DNA of 64,000 nt, taken from positions 2,790,001 to 2,854,000 of the forward strand of contig NZ_CP108508.1 in assembly GCF_035917275.1 (NCBI RefSeq), given 5' to 3'. Below are positions 27,351 to 35,321 of the stretch, piece by piece. The first letter of the stretch is position 1; every line of letters begins with the position of its first letter. The position numbers and the translations under genes were made by a program. This DNA comes from Streptomyces sp. NBC_01237 (GTDB lineage: Bacteria; Actinomycetota; Actinomycetes; Streptomycetales; Streptomycetaceae). Below the pieces are notes generated by a model. It ran no database searches. It saw nothing but the letters and a program-made list of their open reading frames with translations, and was not told the DNA's origin.

Positions 27351-27404
27351 CCCCTTGGCACGGTTCACACGGTCCGGACCGTGTGACCGTCATGTGCCAA
27401 GGGG
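27351..27404. terminator. Nested inverted repeats between clpP2 and clpX
   Basis: An outer arm CCCCTTGGCAC (27351-27361) pairs with 27394-27404. Inside it lies a perfect 22-bp palindrome at 27365-27386 (TCACACGGTCC plus complement). The structure lies between the clpP2 stop codon and the clpX start. It is a probable terminator of the clpP1-clpP2 transcript; a role as a clpX operator is also possible. Confidence 0.6.
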
Positions 27405-27415
27405 AAAAACCGACG

Positions 27416-28084
27416 TCAGACGGCCGCGCCGGCCGTGGTCTTACGGGTGGAGACGATCTGGTCAACCAGACCGTACGCGAGGGCGTCATCGGCGGTGAGA
27501 ATCTTGTCGCGCTCGATGTCCTCGCTGATCTTCTCCAGCGGGGTGGTGGAGTGCTTGGCCAGCATCTCCTCCAGCTGCGAACGCATCCGCAGGATCTCGT
27601 TGGCCGCGATCTCCAGGTCGGAGAGCTGCTCGCGGCCGGTCTGCGAGGACGGCTGGTGGATGAGCACCCGGGCGTGCGGGAGCGCCATGCGCTTGCCCGG
27701 CGTGCCCGCGGCCAGCAGGACGGCGGCGGCGGAGGCCGCCTGGCCCATGCAGACCGTCTGGATGTCCGGCTTCACGAACTGCATCGTGTCGTAGATCGCG
27801 GTGAGCGCGGTGAACGAGCCGCCGGGGCTGTTGATGTAGATCGAGATGTCGCGGTCCGGGTCCATCGACTCCAGGCACAGCAGCTGCGCCATGACGTCGT
27901 TGGCCGAGGCGTCGTCGATCTGGACGCCGAGGAAGATCACGCGCTCCTCGAAGAGCTTCGCGTACGGGTCGTACTCACGCACACCCTGCGAGGTGCGCTC
28001 CACGAAGCGCGGGACGACGTAGCGGTTGTCCACCTGCGGGCCGGTGTAGAGGCCGCTCGCGGAGGCGCCGGGGAAGTTGTTCAT
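27416..28084 (-). CDS. clpP2: ATP-dependent Clp protease proteolytic subunit ClpP2
   Basis: Protein of ~222 aa, serine peptidase S14. The active-site Ser lies in [10 protein letters not shown] and the His in [23 protein letters not shown] is the oxyanion strand. It partners with ClpP1 in a mixed tetradecamer driven by ClpX or ClpC. I place the start at ATG 28082-28084 ([15 protein letters not shown]), where similarity to other ClpP2 proteins begins. An in-frame GTG at 28186 that overlaps the clpP1 stop would add 34 residues. It is cotranscribed with clpP1. Confidence 0.93.
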   Translation of the reverse strand: MNNFPGASASGLYTGPQVDNRYVVPRFVERTSQGVREYDPYAKLFEERVIFLGVQIDDASANDVMAQLLCLESMDPDRDISIYINSPGGSFTALTAIYDTMQFVKPDIQTVCMGQAASAAAVLLAAGTPGKRMALPHARVLIHQPSSQTGREQLSDLEIAANEILRMRSQLEEMLAKHSTTPLEKISEDIERDKILTADDALAYGLVDQIVSTRKTTAGAAV

Positions 28085-28178
28085 GTGGGTGTTCACCATC
28101 CTGGTGGCGTTCTGTGGGCTGGGGATCTCGGCGTACGAGAGGTGCGCGGAAGGTGCTGCCGGTCCGGTGGAGGCCGGA

Positions 28179-28796
28179 TCAGGCACCGGTGCCGCCGCCG
28201 CCCGGGATGCCCGACGCGAACGTGATGATCTCGTCGATGAGGCCGTACTCCTTGGCCTCCTCCGCGGTGTACCAGCGGTCGCGGTCGCCGTCGCGGATGA
28301 TCGTTTCCACGGTCTGGCCGGAGTGGTGGGCGGTGATCTCCGCCATCCGCTTCTTGGTACGGAGCAGGTACTCGGCCTGGATCTTGATGTCCGAGGCGGT
28401 ACCGCCGATGCCGGCCGAACCCTGGTGCATGAGGATGTCGGTGTTCGGGAGCGCGAAGCGCTTGCCCGTGGAGCCGCCGGTGAGCAGGAACTGGCCCATC
28501 GAGGCCGCCATGCCCATACCGATGGTGACCACGTCGTTCGGGATGTACTGCATGGTGTCGTAGACCGCCATGCCGGCCGTCACCGAACCGCCGGGGCTGT
28601 TGATGTAGAGGTAGATGTCCTTGTCCGGGTCGGCGGCAAGGAGGAGAAGCTGTGCGGTGATCTTGTTGGCGATGTCATCGTCGACCTGCTGACCGAGGAA
28701 GATGATGCGCTCGCCGAGCAGTCGGCTGTAGACCTGGTCACCGAGGCCTCCACCGAGGGACGGCTCTCCGGCGGCGTAGGGCATCAGATTCGTCAC
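28179..28796 (-). CDS. clpP1: ATP-dependent Clp protease proteolytic subunit ClpP1
   Basis: Protein of 205 aa. The catalytic Ser is in [13 protein letters not shown] and the His in [13 protein letters not shown], with the handle-region Asp downstream; [15 protein letters not shown] is the substrate-binding strand. It is the first gene of the clpP1-clpP2 operon. In Streptomyces this operon is activated by ClgR, and a matching site lies upstream at 28930. The C-terminus is Gly-rich (IPGGGGTGA). Confidence 0.95.
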   Translation of the reverse strand: MTNLMPYAAGEPSLGGGLGDQVYSRLLGERIIFLGQQVDDDIANKITAQLLLLAADPDKDIYLYINSPGGSVTAGMAVYDTMQYIPNDVVTIGMGMAASMGQFLLTGGSTGKRFALPNTDILMHQGSAGIGGTASDIKIQAEYLLRTKKRMAEITAHHSGQTVETIIRDGDRDRWYTAEEAKEYGLIDEIITFASGIPGGGGTGA

Positions 28797-28929
28797 GTAT
28801 CCACCTGCTCGTCTCTGACGGCTCCGGCCGTCTCAGCGTCTTCGTACCGGGTGGGTGGGGACTCCCCCACCCTTCCTATTCATGGACCCTAACGCGCAGG
28901 TAGGACAACGCCATCCCGCTTCCCCAACT

Positions 28930-28943
28930 GTTCGCTGGGAGCG
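28930..28943. promoter_or_regulatory. Candidate ClgR-binding site upstream of clpP1
   Basis: GTTCGC, five bases, then GCG (28930-28943), about 135 bases upstream of the clpP1 start. This matches the GTTCGC-N5-GCG motif reported for the Streptomyces Clp regulator ClgR. The match and position are seen directly; binding is inferred. Confidence 0.55.
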
Positions 28944-28991
28944 CAAGGTCCGCAGTGGGCACAAGGGTTCCGGTGGTCGCACGGCGATACG

Positions 28992-29030
28992 ACGACGGGC
29001 TCCGGACGCGGTGCGTCCGGAGCCCGTCGT
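28992..29030 (-). terminator. Terminator after tig
   Basis: A perfect 18-bp stem (arms 28992-29009 and 29013-29030) with a 3-base loop lies 45 bases past the trigger factor stop codon. Confidence 0.85.
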
Positions 29031-29075
29031 ACGGACCGGTCCGTGCGGATCAGCCGGAGCCGATCAGCGCGGGAC

Positions 29076-30470
29076 TCAGGCCTCGGTCTTCTCCGTGGAC
29101 TGCTCCTCGGCGGCGGCCTCGGTGGTCTCCTCGGCCGCGGCCTCGGTGGCCTCGTCCTCGTCGTCCTCGAGGTCGACGACCTCACCGTTGGTGTCGACGA
29201 CCTTGGCGGCCTCGACGACCACGGCCAGCGCCTTGCCGCGGGCGACCTCGCCGACGAGCATCGGCACCTGGCCGCCCTCGACGACGGCCTGGGCGAACTG
29301 GTCGGGGCTCATGCCGGAGGAAGCGGCACGCCGCATGAGGTGCTCGGTGAGCTCCTCCTGGTTGACGTTCAGCTTCTCCTTGTTGACGAGCTCGTCAAGG
29401 ATGAACTGGGTCTTGATGCCCTTGATCGCCTGCTCGGCGGTCTCGGCCTCGAACTCCTCAAGGGTCTTGCCCTGGATCTCCAGGTACTTCTCCAGGTCGA
29501 GACCCATCTGGCCGAGCTGGTGGTGCTCCAGGTTGTGCTTGCGGGTCTGGACCTCGTCCGCGAGGAGCTTCTCGGGGATCGGGACCTCGGCGAGCTTCAG
29601 CAGCTCGTCCAGGACGCGCTCCTGGGCCTGGGTGGCCTGGTCGTACTGCTTGGTGTTCTCCAGGCGCTTGCGGCTGTCCGCCTTCAGCTCGTCGAGCGTG
29701 TCGAACTCGCTCGCCATCTGGGCGAAGTCGTCGTCCAGCTCGGGAAGCTCGCGGGCGGCGACGGCGGTGACCTTGACGGTGACCTCCGCGGCCTTGCCCT
29801 CGGCGGAGCCGCCCTTCAGCTCGGAGGTGAAGGTGGCCTCGCCACCGGCCTCCAGGCCGGTCACGGCCTCGTCGATGCCGTCGAGGAGCTCGCCGGAACC
29901 GATGGTGTACGAGACACCGGCGGCCACGCCGTCCTCCAGGACCTCTCCGTCGACCTTGGCCTCCAGGTCGATCGTCACGACGTCGCCCTCGGCGGCGGCG
30001 CGCTCGACCGGGTTGGTGGAGGCGAAGCGCTCGCGGAGCTGCTCCACGGCCTTCTCGACGTCCTCATCGGTGACCTCGAGGGCGTCCACGGTGACCTCGA
30101 TGCCGGAGTAGTCCGGGATCTCGATCTCGGGGCGTACGTCAACCTCGGCAGTGAAGGCCAGCAGCTCGCCGTCCTTCAGCTCGGTGATGTCGACCTCGGG
30201 CTGGCCGAGGACGTTCAGCTCACCCTCGTTGACGGCCTCGGTGTAGAACTTCGGGAGGGCGTCGTTGACGGCCTCCTCCAGCACCGCACCACGGCCGAAC
30301 CGCTGGTCGATGACCCGGGCAGGGATCTTGCCCTTGCGGAAGCCCTTCACCGTGACCTGCTGGTTGATCTTCTTGTACGCCGCGTCGAGGCTGTCCTTGA
30401 GCTCCTCGAAGGGCACCTCAATGCTGAGCCGAACCCGGGTCGGGTTCAGGGTCTCCACGGCGCTCTTCAC
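29076..30470 (-). CDS. tig: Trigger factor (ribosome-associated chaperone, PPIase)
   Basis: Protein of 464 aa. The N-terminal ribosome-binding domain has the signature [17 protein letters not shown], the loop that docks on ribosomal protein L23. A PPIase domain (~150-245, [20 protein letters not shown]) follows, then a C-terminal helical chaperone arm. The last ~40 residues are an acidic Glu/Ala/Thr tail usual in Streptomyces. The start is GTG 30468-30470 with GGAGA 7 bases upstream; the longer reading adds no conserved sequence. clpP1 lies downstream, as is usual. Confidence 0.95.
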   Translation of the reverse strand: MKSAVETLNPTRVRLSIEVPFEELKDSLDAAYKKINQQVTVKGFRKGKIPARVIDQRFGRGAVLEEAVNDALPKFYTEAVNEGELNVLGQPEVDITELKDGELLAFTAEVDVRPEIEIPDYSGIEVTVDALEVTDEDVEKAVEQLRERFASTNPVERAAAEGDVVTIDLEAKVDGEVLEDGVAAGVSYTIGSGELLDGIDEAVTGLEAGGEATFTSELKGGSAEGKAAEVTVKVTAVAARELPELDDDFAQMASEFDTLDELKADSRKRLENTKQYDQATQAQERVLDELLKLAEVPIPEKLLADEVQTRKHNLEHHQLGQMGLDLEKYLEIQGKTLEEFEAETAEQAIKGIKTQFILDELVNKEKLNVNQEELTEHLMRRAASSGMSPDQFAQAVVEGGQVPMLVGEVARGKALAVVVEAAKVVDTNGEVVDLEDDEDEATEAAAEETTEAAAEEQSTEKTEA

Positions 30471-30620
30471 GGTTCGGTCTCCTTGGTGGCTGACTTCTTG
30501 GGGTTCTGCTGGGCCGCCGAGAGGCGGCTTCGCGGACCGAGCCCGGTACATCAGACACACGGGCACGCATTTTGCATAGTAACGGCAAGGAGGATGACTC
30601 CCACAATGCGATCTTGCTGG

Positions 30621-30697
30621 TGGTCGGGGTGGCCGGATTCGAACCGACGACCTTCCGCTCCCAAAGCGGACGCGCTACCAAGCTGCGCCACACCCCG
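30621..30697 (-). tRNA. tRNA-Pro (anticodon UGG)
   Basis: A 77-base cloverleaf on the minus strand. The acceptor arm CGGGGTG pairs with CACCCCG, the anticodon loop is TTTGGGA, and the T-loop is GGTTCGAATCC. The 3' CCA is encoded. Confidence 0.95.
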
Positions 30698-30865
30698 TCG
30701 GTGCGACACGTAGGGTACATGCAGAAGGGCAGTGCTTCCGCCGCTTTACCCGGCGGCCCGCCACCCGGTCGCCCGCCGGCCGGCACGAGGGGTGTGCGGA
30801 CCGGTCCACCGACCCGCTACGATGCTCTTCGTGCCGCGGTCGCAGTGACCTGCGGTGCGATGCTT

Positions 30866-30939
30866 GCGGGCGTAGCTCAATGGTAGAGCCCTAGTCTTCC
30901 AAACTAGCTACGCGGGTTCGATTCCCGTCGCCCGCTCCA
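30866..30939 (+). tRNA. tRNA-Gly (anticodon UCC), integration site of the mobile element
   Basis: A 74-base cloverleaf with acceptor GCGGGCG/CGCCCGC, anticodon loop CTTCCAA, T-arm GCGGGTTCGATTCCCGT and an encoded 3' CCA. Its 3' half, from the last base pair of the anticodon stem, is repeated exactly at 36722-36767. It is therefore the attL end of the integrated element and has been kept functional by the insertion. Confidence 0.97.
30894..30939. repeat. attL (46-bp core within tRNA-Gly)
   Basis: Identical to 36722-36767 over 46 bases, from the anticodon stem of tRNA-Gly to its CCA. The first flanking base on each side differs between the copies. Confidence 0.95.
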
Positions 30940-30946
30940 GATGCTT

Positions 30947-30985
30947 AAGGGCCAGGTCGGAGAGTCATTCTCCAGCCTGGCCCTT
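30947..30985. terminator. Terminator downstream of tRNA-Gly / int
   Basis: AAGGGCCAGG (30947-30956) pairs with 30976-30985, and an imperfect CGGAG/CTCC extension lies inside. It lies just inside the element between the convergent tRNA-Gly and the integrase, and provides the tRNA with a new terminator after integration. Confidence 0.7.
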
Positions 30986-31010
30986 GTGCGTTGCCGATCT
31001 TCATTCGGCC

Positions 31011-32150
31011 CTACGTGCCCGCTGCATGCCCGTTCGGATCGGGATCTTGCTTCCGGGCCTGCTCAACGGCCGCGCTCACGGCATTGCCGATCAGCCGCTC
31101 TCGCTCGGCGGTCGCGTGCTGGTAGATCAGCGCCGCACGGGCCGTACTGTGGCCCATTCTCGTCATCAACTCGCGCGTGCTGGCACCGGTCGCCGCTGCC
31201 AGGGTGTTGCCCGTATGGCGAAGATCATGGAAGTGCAGCCCCTTGATCCCAGCGAGATCGCACGCCTTGCGCCACAGCCGGTTGAAGTGATTCCGCCGAG
31301 GCGTCGCCCCCTTGGCGCCAACGAAGACGCGGCCATCCGCACCGGGCTCCGCATAGACCGTCAGATGTGTGGCCAGCTCCTCATGGATCACCGCTGGGAT
31401 CGCCACGGTGCGCTTCCCGGCAGCGCTCTTAGGCTCCTTCACCAGACGCGTGCCGTTGTGGAGTTCGGCGATATTCCGACGCACCCGCAAAGCGCCGGCC
31501 GTCAGGTCCAAGTCCCGACGACGGAGCCCGACCAACTCCCCCCAGCGAAGCCCGGAGAAGGCCGCCAGGAGGACTAGAGCCCGATACCGGGGCTGAATGG
31601 CCTCCGCGAGCGCGTAGACCTCCTGAACGGTCGCTGTGGGCCGCTCAGGGGTCGGTGCGGTGCTGGCCCCCTTGACCCGGCAGGGGTTTCGCCGGATCAA
31701 CCGGTCATCCACCGCGGTCATCAGCACTGCCCGAAGGAGTGCGTACGACTTCGCAACCGTTGACGGGCCGGTCCCGCTCTCCAGCCGGACGACCCGCCAC
31801 GCACGGACCATGGCCGAGGTGATGTCCGCTACCGCGACTTTGCCGAAGGTCGGGACTAGGTGATTGCGGAGCAGCGAGCGGTACAGGTCGGCAGTCGAGG
31901 CCCCAATGCCGCGCTCGGTGATCCAAGTGGCCGCGTAGGAACCGAAGTCGATCCGGCCCGCATCCGGGTCCGACCAGTCACCCGACCGCAGTTCCGCCTG
32001 CCGCTCCGCCAGCCAGTCATCGGCATCCCGCTTGGTCCGGAAGGTCTCGGGCGCGGGCCGGTCGATGCCATCCGCACCGAGGTACCGAGCCTGATAGCGG
32101 CCGGAAGGCAGCTTCCGTACCCGCCCGAAGGAACGCTTCTTGCCCGCCAC
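31011..32150 (-). CDS. int: Tyrosine site-specific integrase
   Basis: Protein of 379 aa. It has an N-terminal AP2-like arm-binding region (RKLPSGRYQARYLGADG), a SAM-like core-binding domain (~70-155) and a catalytic domain with Arg in SGLRWGEL (~200), the HDLRH box (~307) and the nucleophile Tyr in ALIYQHAT. It recombines attP with the tRNA-Gly attB. The start is GTG 32148-32150, overlapping the xis stop by one base (TAGTG), so the two are coupled. The C-terminus lies 70 bp from attL and its coding end contains one of the paired 22-bp repeats. Confidence 0.95.
   Translation of the reverse strand: MAGKKRSFGRVRKLPSGRYQARYLGADGIDRPAPETFRTKRDADDWLAERQAELRSGDWSDPDAGRIDFGSYAATWITERGIGASTADLYRSLLRNHLVPTFGKVAVADITSAMVRAWRVVRLESGTGPSTVAKSYALLRAVLMTAVDDRLIRRNPCRVKGASTAPTPERPTATVQEVYALAEAIQPRYRALVLLAAFSGLRWGELVGLRRRDLDLTAGALRVRRNIAELHNGTRLVKEPKSAAGKRTVAIPAVIHEELATHLTVYAEPGADGRVFVGAKGATPRRNHFNRLWRKACDLAGIKGLHFHDLRHTGNTLAAATGASTRELMTRMGHSTARAALIYQHATAERERLIGNAVSAAVEQARKQDPDPNGHAAGT
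31014..31035 (+). repeat. Candidate integrase arm site, left copy
   Basis: A 22-bp sequence matching 36603-36624 at 20 of 22 positions in the same orientation; each copy contains TGCCCG twice, 9 bp apart. It lies 75 bp inside attL and overlaps the end of int. Confidence 0.45.
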
Positions 32151-32359
32151 TAGGCAGCCCTCCTCAGGACAGCCCGGCGCACCGTCGAAGGCTCCACAGT
32201 GTTGGCAGCGATGAAGGTCGCTACGGCGGTCTCGGGGATGCGGACGTGTCGGCCGACCTTGACGAAGGTGATCCGGCGTTCCTCGATCAGCCGCCGGGGG
32301 AACCGGACAGTGGTGCCGAGCAGTTCGGCGACCTGATCAACGCTGAGCAGGCGTTCCAT
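32150..32359 (-). CDS. xis: Excisionase / MerR-like helix-turn-helix protein
   Basis: Protein of 69 aa: MERLLSVDQVAELLGTTVRF begins a winged helix-turn-helix of the excisionase (helix_turn_helix_17) type, with RRLIEERRITFVKVGRHVRI as recognition and wing. It directs the integrase toward excision. The start is ATG 32357-32359. A GTG at 32363-32365, overlapping the rep stop in a GTGA junction, is an equally plausible start and adds two residues. It lies between rep and int, as in pSAM2. Confidence 0.9.
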   Translation of the reverse strand: MERLLSVDQVAELLGTTVRFPRRLIEERRITFVKVGRHVRIPETAVATFIAANTVEPSTVRRAVLRRAA

Positions 32360-32361
32360 GC

Positions 32362-33792
32362 TCACCACTCCCCCGTTGTGTCGAGTGCTTCGAGTTCGGT
32401 GCGTGCTTCTCTGGCGGTTTCGCGGTTGGTGTGGATGTCGCGGGCGATGGTGGCGGCGAGCCAAGATTCGCCGGGTGTGTGGCCGTGTCCGGCGTAGGCC
32501 CAGTGGGCGAGGGTGAGTGTGGAGCCCTCCGGAGAGTCGTCGGGGTCGGGCAGGCCCCGTTCGTGGCGTTCCTGTCGGGCGCGGAAGTCGGCGCGGACCT
32601 GGCGGAGTGCTCCGAGGGTGGTGGAGTAGCGGCGGGATTTGGTGGAGAAGTGGCCGCGGAAGCCGAGCATGTGGGCCCACTGCCAGAGCTTGCGTTCGGG
32701 GTAGGCGTCGTCCAGGTCGAAGCACGCTTCGATCAGGCGCCGGGCGTGGCCGGGCAGGTCCGTGAGCTTGTCGAGTTCGGCGAGTTCTCCGATGCGGCGG
32801 TCGACGGTTCCGGTGGTCTCGGCTGCCTTGGTGGCGTACTTCGCGACGTACGCGGCCACGGCCTGTTCGGTCAGGTCATCGTTCGCGCTGTCCGCGCCGA
32901 TCGGCCGCACATCCACCTGCGCACCCCATCGCAGGGTCCGGGCCGGTTGGTCGCCCGAGGGCGGGACGGGCACACTCACACGGGCAGCCGCGGCCTGGAT
33001 CGCATCCGACAGCAGGGCCACGCCCGCCCAGGACGGCGGAGCGGTGTCGGGACCGTCGGGGCCGTCGAGACGCACGATCGCGTGGAAGTGGACGGCGCCG
33101 CGCTTCTGGAACTCTGCGACCTTCCCGAAGGAGACCCGGCAGGTCTCGGCCGCGGCTTTCTGTGAGAGTCCTGCGCGGTGGGCGATCTCGCGGCGGAGGT
33201 AGATGGTGAACCTGCGCCAGAGGTCCCCGGCGTGGTTGTTCCACAGCACCGCCCCGGCGTAGTCGTACGTGGACGGGTTCAGCGCCGAGCCCAGCAGCGG
33301 GGAGCCCTCCGGGTGGTCGGTGCCGCAGCGGCAGACGCCCTTGGCGGGCCGGTTGTGGACCGGGCCGAACGACGGGGCCGTCAGCGTCGCGAACACCTTG
33401 GGGTGCGTGCGCACCGTGACCGGGGTGCCCTTGCTGGTGTCGCCGGTGAGTCCGGCGCGGATCAGGTGGAAGGTGTCTCCGGCGTAGGTCCAGGCGCAGG
33501 AGGGGCACCGGGAGGCACGGCGGTTCCCGCAGGCCACCCGCAGCCGTCCACCGGGTTCGCCCTGGGTGCTGTAGGAGTAGAGCACCTGCCCGGACTTCGC
33601 GTCGCGGGTGGTGGTCATGCCCTCCAGGTGGATCGGGTCCGAGCAGCCACCGGTACGGCGTACCTGTTCCTGCCACCGGTCGAAGCCGGGGGCGTTGGCG
33701 ACACGCAGGAGGTCGGCCAGGGTCATGGGGGCAACCCCGACCGAGGCAGCCACGGGGGCGACCTCGGCCGGGGCGACAGGGAAGACGGTCAC
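32362..33792 (-). CDS. repSA: Rolling-circle replication initiator, RepSA family
   Basis: Protein of ~476 aa. It has Cys-rich zinc-binding sequence near the N-terminus (CGNRRASRCPSC, then CRCGTDH), the metal-binding HUH motif in AVHFHAIVRLDG (His ~235 and ~237), and the downstream catalytic Tyr region AAYVAKYATKAAE. It nicks the double-strand origin of the excised circle. I place the start at GTG 33790-33792, which overlaps the stop of the 81-aa gene as GTGA. A GTG at 33829-33831 would overlap that gene by 43 bases and has no good ribosome site. Family assignment rests on HUH motif, context and length. Confidence 0.88.
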   Translation of the reverse strand: MTVFPVAPAEVAPVAASVGVAPMTLADLLRVANAPGFDRWQEQVRRTGGCSDPIHLEGMTTTRDAKSGQVLYSYSTQGEPGGRLRVACGNRRASRCPSCAWTYAGDTFHLIRAGLTGDTSKGTPVTVRTHPKVFATLTAPSFGPVHNRPAKGVCRCGTDHPEGSPLLGSALNPSTYDYAGAVLWNNHAGDLWRRFTIYLRREIAHRAGLSQKAAAETCRVSFGKVAEFQKRGAVHFHAIVRLDGPDGPDTAPPSWAGVALLSDAIQAAAARVSVPVPPSGDQPARTLRWGAQVDVRPIGADSANDDLTEQAVAAYVAKYATKAAETTGTVDRRIGELAELDKLTDLPGHARRLIEACFDLDDAYPERKLWQWAHMLGFRGHFSTKSRRYSTTLGALRQVRADFRARQERHERGLPDPDDSPEGSTLTLAHWAYAGHGHTPGESWLAATIARDIHTNRETAREARTELEALDTTGEW

Positions 33793-34034
33793 CAGAGCCG
33801 CCGCCGCTTGGGAGTGGTCGCCGAGGGGCACGCGGGACCGGAAGCCTTCTGCTTGCTCTTCCGGTCACCGCCCTTCTCGTACGAGTCGAGGCGCGGGGTC
33901 TCGTGATAGAGGTGGAAGTTCCTGGCCGCCCGCTCGTCACGGCGCAGTTGCTTGAAGCGCTCCCACTCCATTTCCTGGCGGTCGATCGCGTCGTCGCTGT
34001 TCTCGTCGTTGTTCTTCCGACCGAAGAGTCCCAT
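33789..34034 (-). CDS. Small charged hypothetical protein (element-encoded)
   Basis: Protein of 81 aa, highly charged and without membrane segments. The N-terminus is acidic and helical (DDAIDRQEMEWERFKQLRRDERAARN); the C-terminus is Lys/Arg-rich (GGDRKSKQK, KRRRLW). I do not recognise a family. It is coupled to both neighbours: its ATG shares a base with the stop of the upstream gene (TAATG) and its TGA overlaps the GTG of rep. This position suggests a replication accessory role; that is inference. Confidence 0.7.
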   Translation of the reverse strand: MGLFGRKNNDENSDDAIDRQEMEWERFKQLRRDERAARNFHLYHETPRLDSYEKGGDRKSKQKASGPACPSATTPKRRRLW

Positions 34035-34366
34035 TACGCGGCCACCGCCACGGAGTCGGAGACCTCGACGGTCAGGCGCTCGATGTGGGCGAGGAGACGG
34101 GCGCGAGGCCGGGCGCTGACGGTGGCGTGCACGATGGAGCGGGCGGTGTGCTCCTCCAGCCCGGAACCGTTGCAGACCCAGCAGAACACCGACAGGTAGT
34201 CGTCATCACCCGCCCAGCCGGACCCGGCGCACTCCGAGCAGTCCGCCCACGGGCGAGAAGTCAGGAAGTACAGGCACTCAGCCGGATCGGCGCAACGCGA
34301 TTCCGCGCACGCCGGGCAGGCCCGACCCAACGCCGAACGACGCACAAACACAGCAGAAGCAGTCAT
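34034..34366 (-). CDS. Zinc-ribbon-like small protein, first gene of element operon
   Basis: Protein of 110 aa with three Cys pairs: CPACAESRC, CSECAGSGW and CWVCNGSGLE. The latter two resemble the CxxCxGxG repeats of DnaJ-type zinc fingers. A His/Arg helix follows (RSIVHATVSARPRARLLAHIERL). The ribosome site GAGGGAG lies 10 bases before the ATG. Its role is unknown; being first in the int operon suggests a part in control or replication. Confidence 0.75.
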   Translation of the reverse strand: MTASAVFVRRSALGRACPACAESRCADPAECLYFLTSRPWADCSECAGSGWAGDDDYLSVFCWVCNGSGLEEHTARSIVHATVSARPRARLLAHIERLTVEVSDSVAVAA

Positions 34367-34389
34367 GATGGAAGCTCCCTCAGGGGATG

Positions 34390-34429
34390 GGGAGCGGCGT
34401 GTCTGCTTGGCGGTAGGAACGCCGCTCCC
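34390..34429. promoter_or_regulatory. Hairpin in the leader of the rep-xis-int operon
   Basis: GGGAGCGGCGT (34390-34400) pairs perfectly with 34419-34429 across an 18-base loop. It lies between the palindromic sites and the first gene, so it would be transcribed in the leader. It may act as an attenuator or mRNA stabiliser. Confidence 0.45.
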
Positions 34430-34508
34430 ACTGGCTTGAGCCAGTTACTGGCTTAAGCCAGTTGAGCACGCTCGGTGCACGCGGGTCAAGACACTGGCTT
34501 AAGCCAGT
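34430..34508. promoter_or_regulatory. Three palindromic operator-like sites for the GntR regulator
   Basis: Copies of ACTGGCTTAAGCCAGT lie at 34447-34462 and 34493-34508 (both perfect palindromes) and at 34430-34445 (one central base changed). The third copy sits just before a TATGCT hexamer (34512-34517) 7 bases ahead of the regulator ATG. A leftward TTGACC (complement of 34484-34489) lies between copies 2 and 3. The layout fits autorepression plus repression of the int operon, as KorSA does in pSAM2. Confidence 0.7.
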
Positions 34509-34523
34509 TGGTATGCTCGGGAT

Positions 34524-35297
34524 ATGACCGCATCCGACCGTTCCCCTCAACAGCCAGCTAGCAGGCGAATCGCCGACACTCTTCGTGCTGCGATCGAGCG
34601 CGGCGAGCTGGCGGCGGGGCACAGACTCCCCTCGGAGCGAACCTTGGCCGAGGAGTACGGTGCTGCGCGCAATACCGCGCGAGAGGCCATCCGCCTCCTG
34701 GCCGAGCAGGGGCTAGTGACGGCGAAGCATGGGCGAGGCGTCTTTGTTCGCGAGCCTCAGCGTTTGTTCCGTTTTGGGAGTGACCGGTACTCGCTCGCTA
34801 ACCGTGAGACGGGCCTGACGCCATTTCGACTGGAGGCCAAGCGTCAAGGGAAAACTCCGCGCATCGACGTTCTGAGCATCACTCGTGAGGTTCCGCCCCG
34901 CGACGTGGCAGAGCGACTCCAGGTTCCTGGCGACAGCGAGAGCGTCGTTCATCGCGAGAACCACTACTTCGCGGATGACGAACCGGTCCAGATCGTCTCC
35001 ACCTATGTCCGGTGGGAAGAGGCGGAAGGAACCCTCCTGATGCAAGCGAAGTCCGGGCCCAATGGGATCTACGGCCGCCTGGAGGAGTTGGGGCACGTCA
35101 TGACGCGCGTTCGAGACGAGATCAGCGCTCGCATGCCCACGCCTGAAGAGGCGGAGCTTCTTGACCTGTTGCCGGGGGTACCCGTGCTCGAAGTCCTGCA
35201 CACCAGCCTGGACCAGAACTCAGAGCCCTTCGAGGTGTCCCGCTACGTGCACCGCGCCGATCAAACCGGCCTGCTCTACGAGCTTCCCGTTACGTAG
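34524..35297 (+). CDS. GntR/HutC family transcriptional regulator (KorSA-like)
   Basis: Protein of 257 aa. The N-terminal GntR winged helix (RIADTLRAAIERGELAAGHRLPSERTLAEEYGAARNTAREAIRLL) is followed by a UTRA effector-binding domain (~85-250) ending SRYVHRADQTGLLYEL. It lies divergent from the replication/integration operon with palindromic sites between. This is the position and family of KorSA, which silences pSAM2 replication and transfer genes. There is no clear ribosome site and a TATGCT box lies 7 bases upstream, so the mRNA may be leaderless. Confidence 0.88.
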   Translation: MTASDRSPQQPASRRIADTLRAAIERGELAAGHRLPSERTLAEEYGAARNTAREAIRLLAEQGLVTAKHGRGVFVREPQRLFRFGSDRYSLANRETGLTPFRLEAKRQGKTPRIDVLSITREVPPRDVAERLQVPGDSESVVHRENHYFADDEPVQIVSTYVRWEEAEGTLLMQAKSGPNGIYGRLEELGHVMTRVRDEISARMPTPEEAELLDLLPGVPVLEVLHTSLDQNSEPFEVSRYVHRADQTGLLYELPVT

Positions 35298-35321
35298 CCC
35301 ACCCACCTTGCTGGAGGACCC

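Noticed and set aside
30698..30865. Additional tRNA or small RNA between tRNA-Pro and tRNA-Gly
   Set aside because: No cloverleaf or other recognisable structure in these 168 bases.
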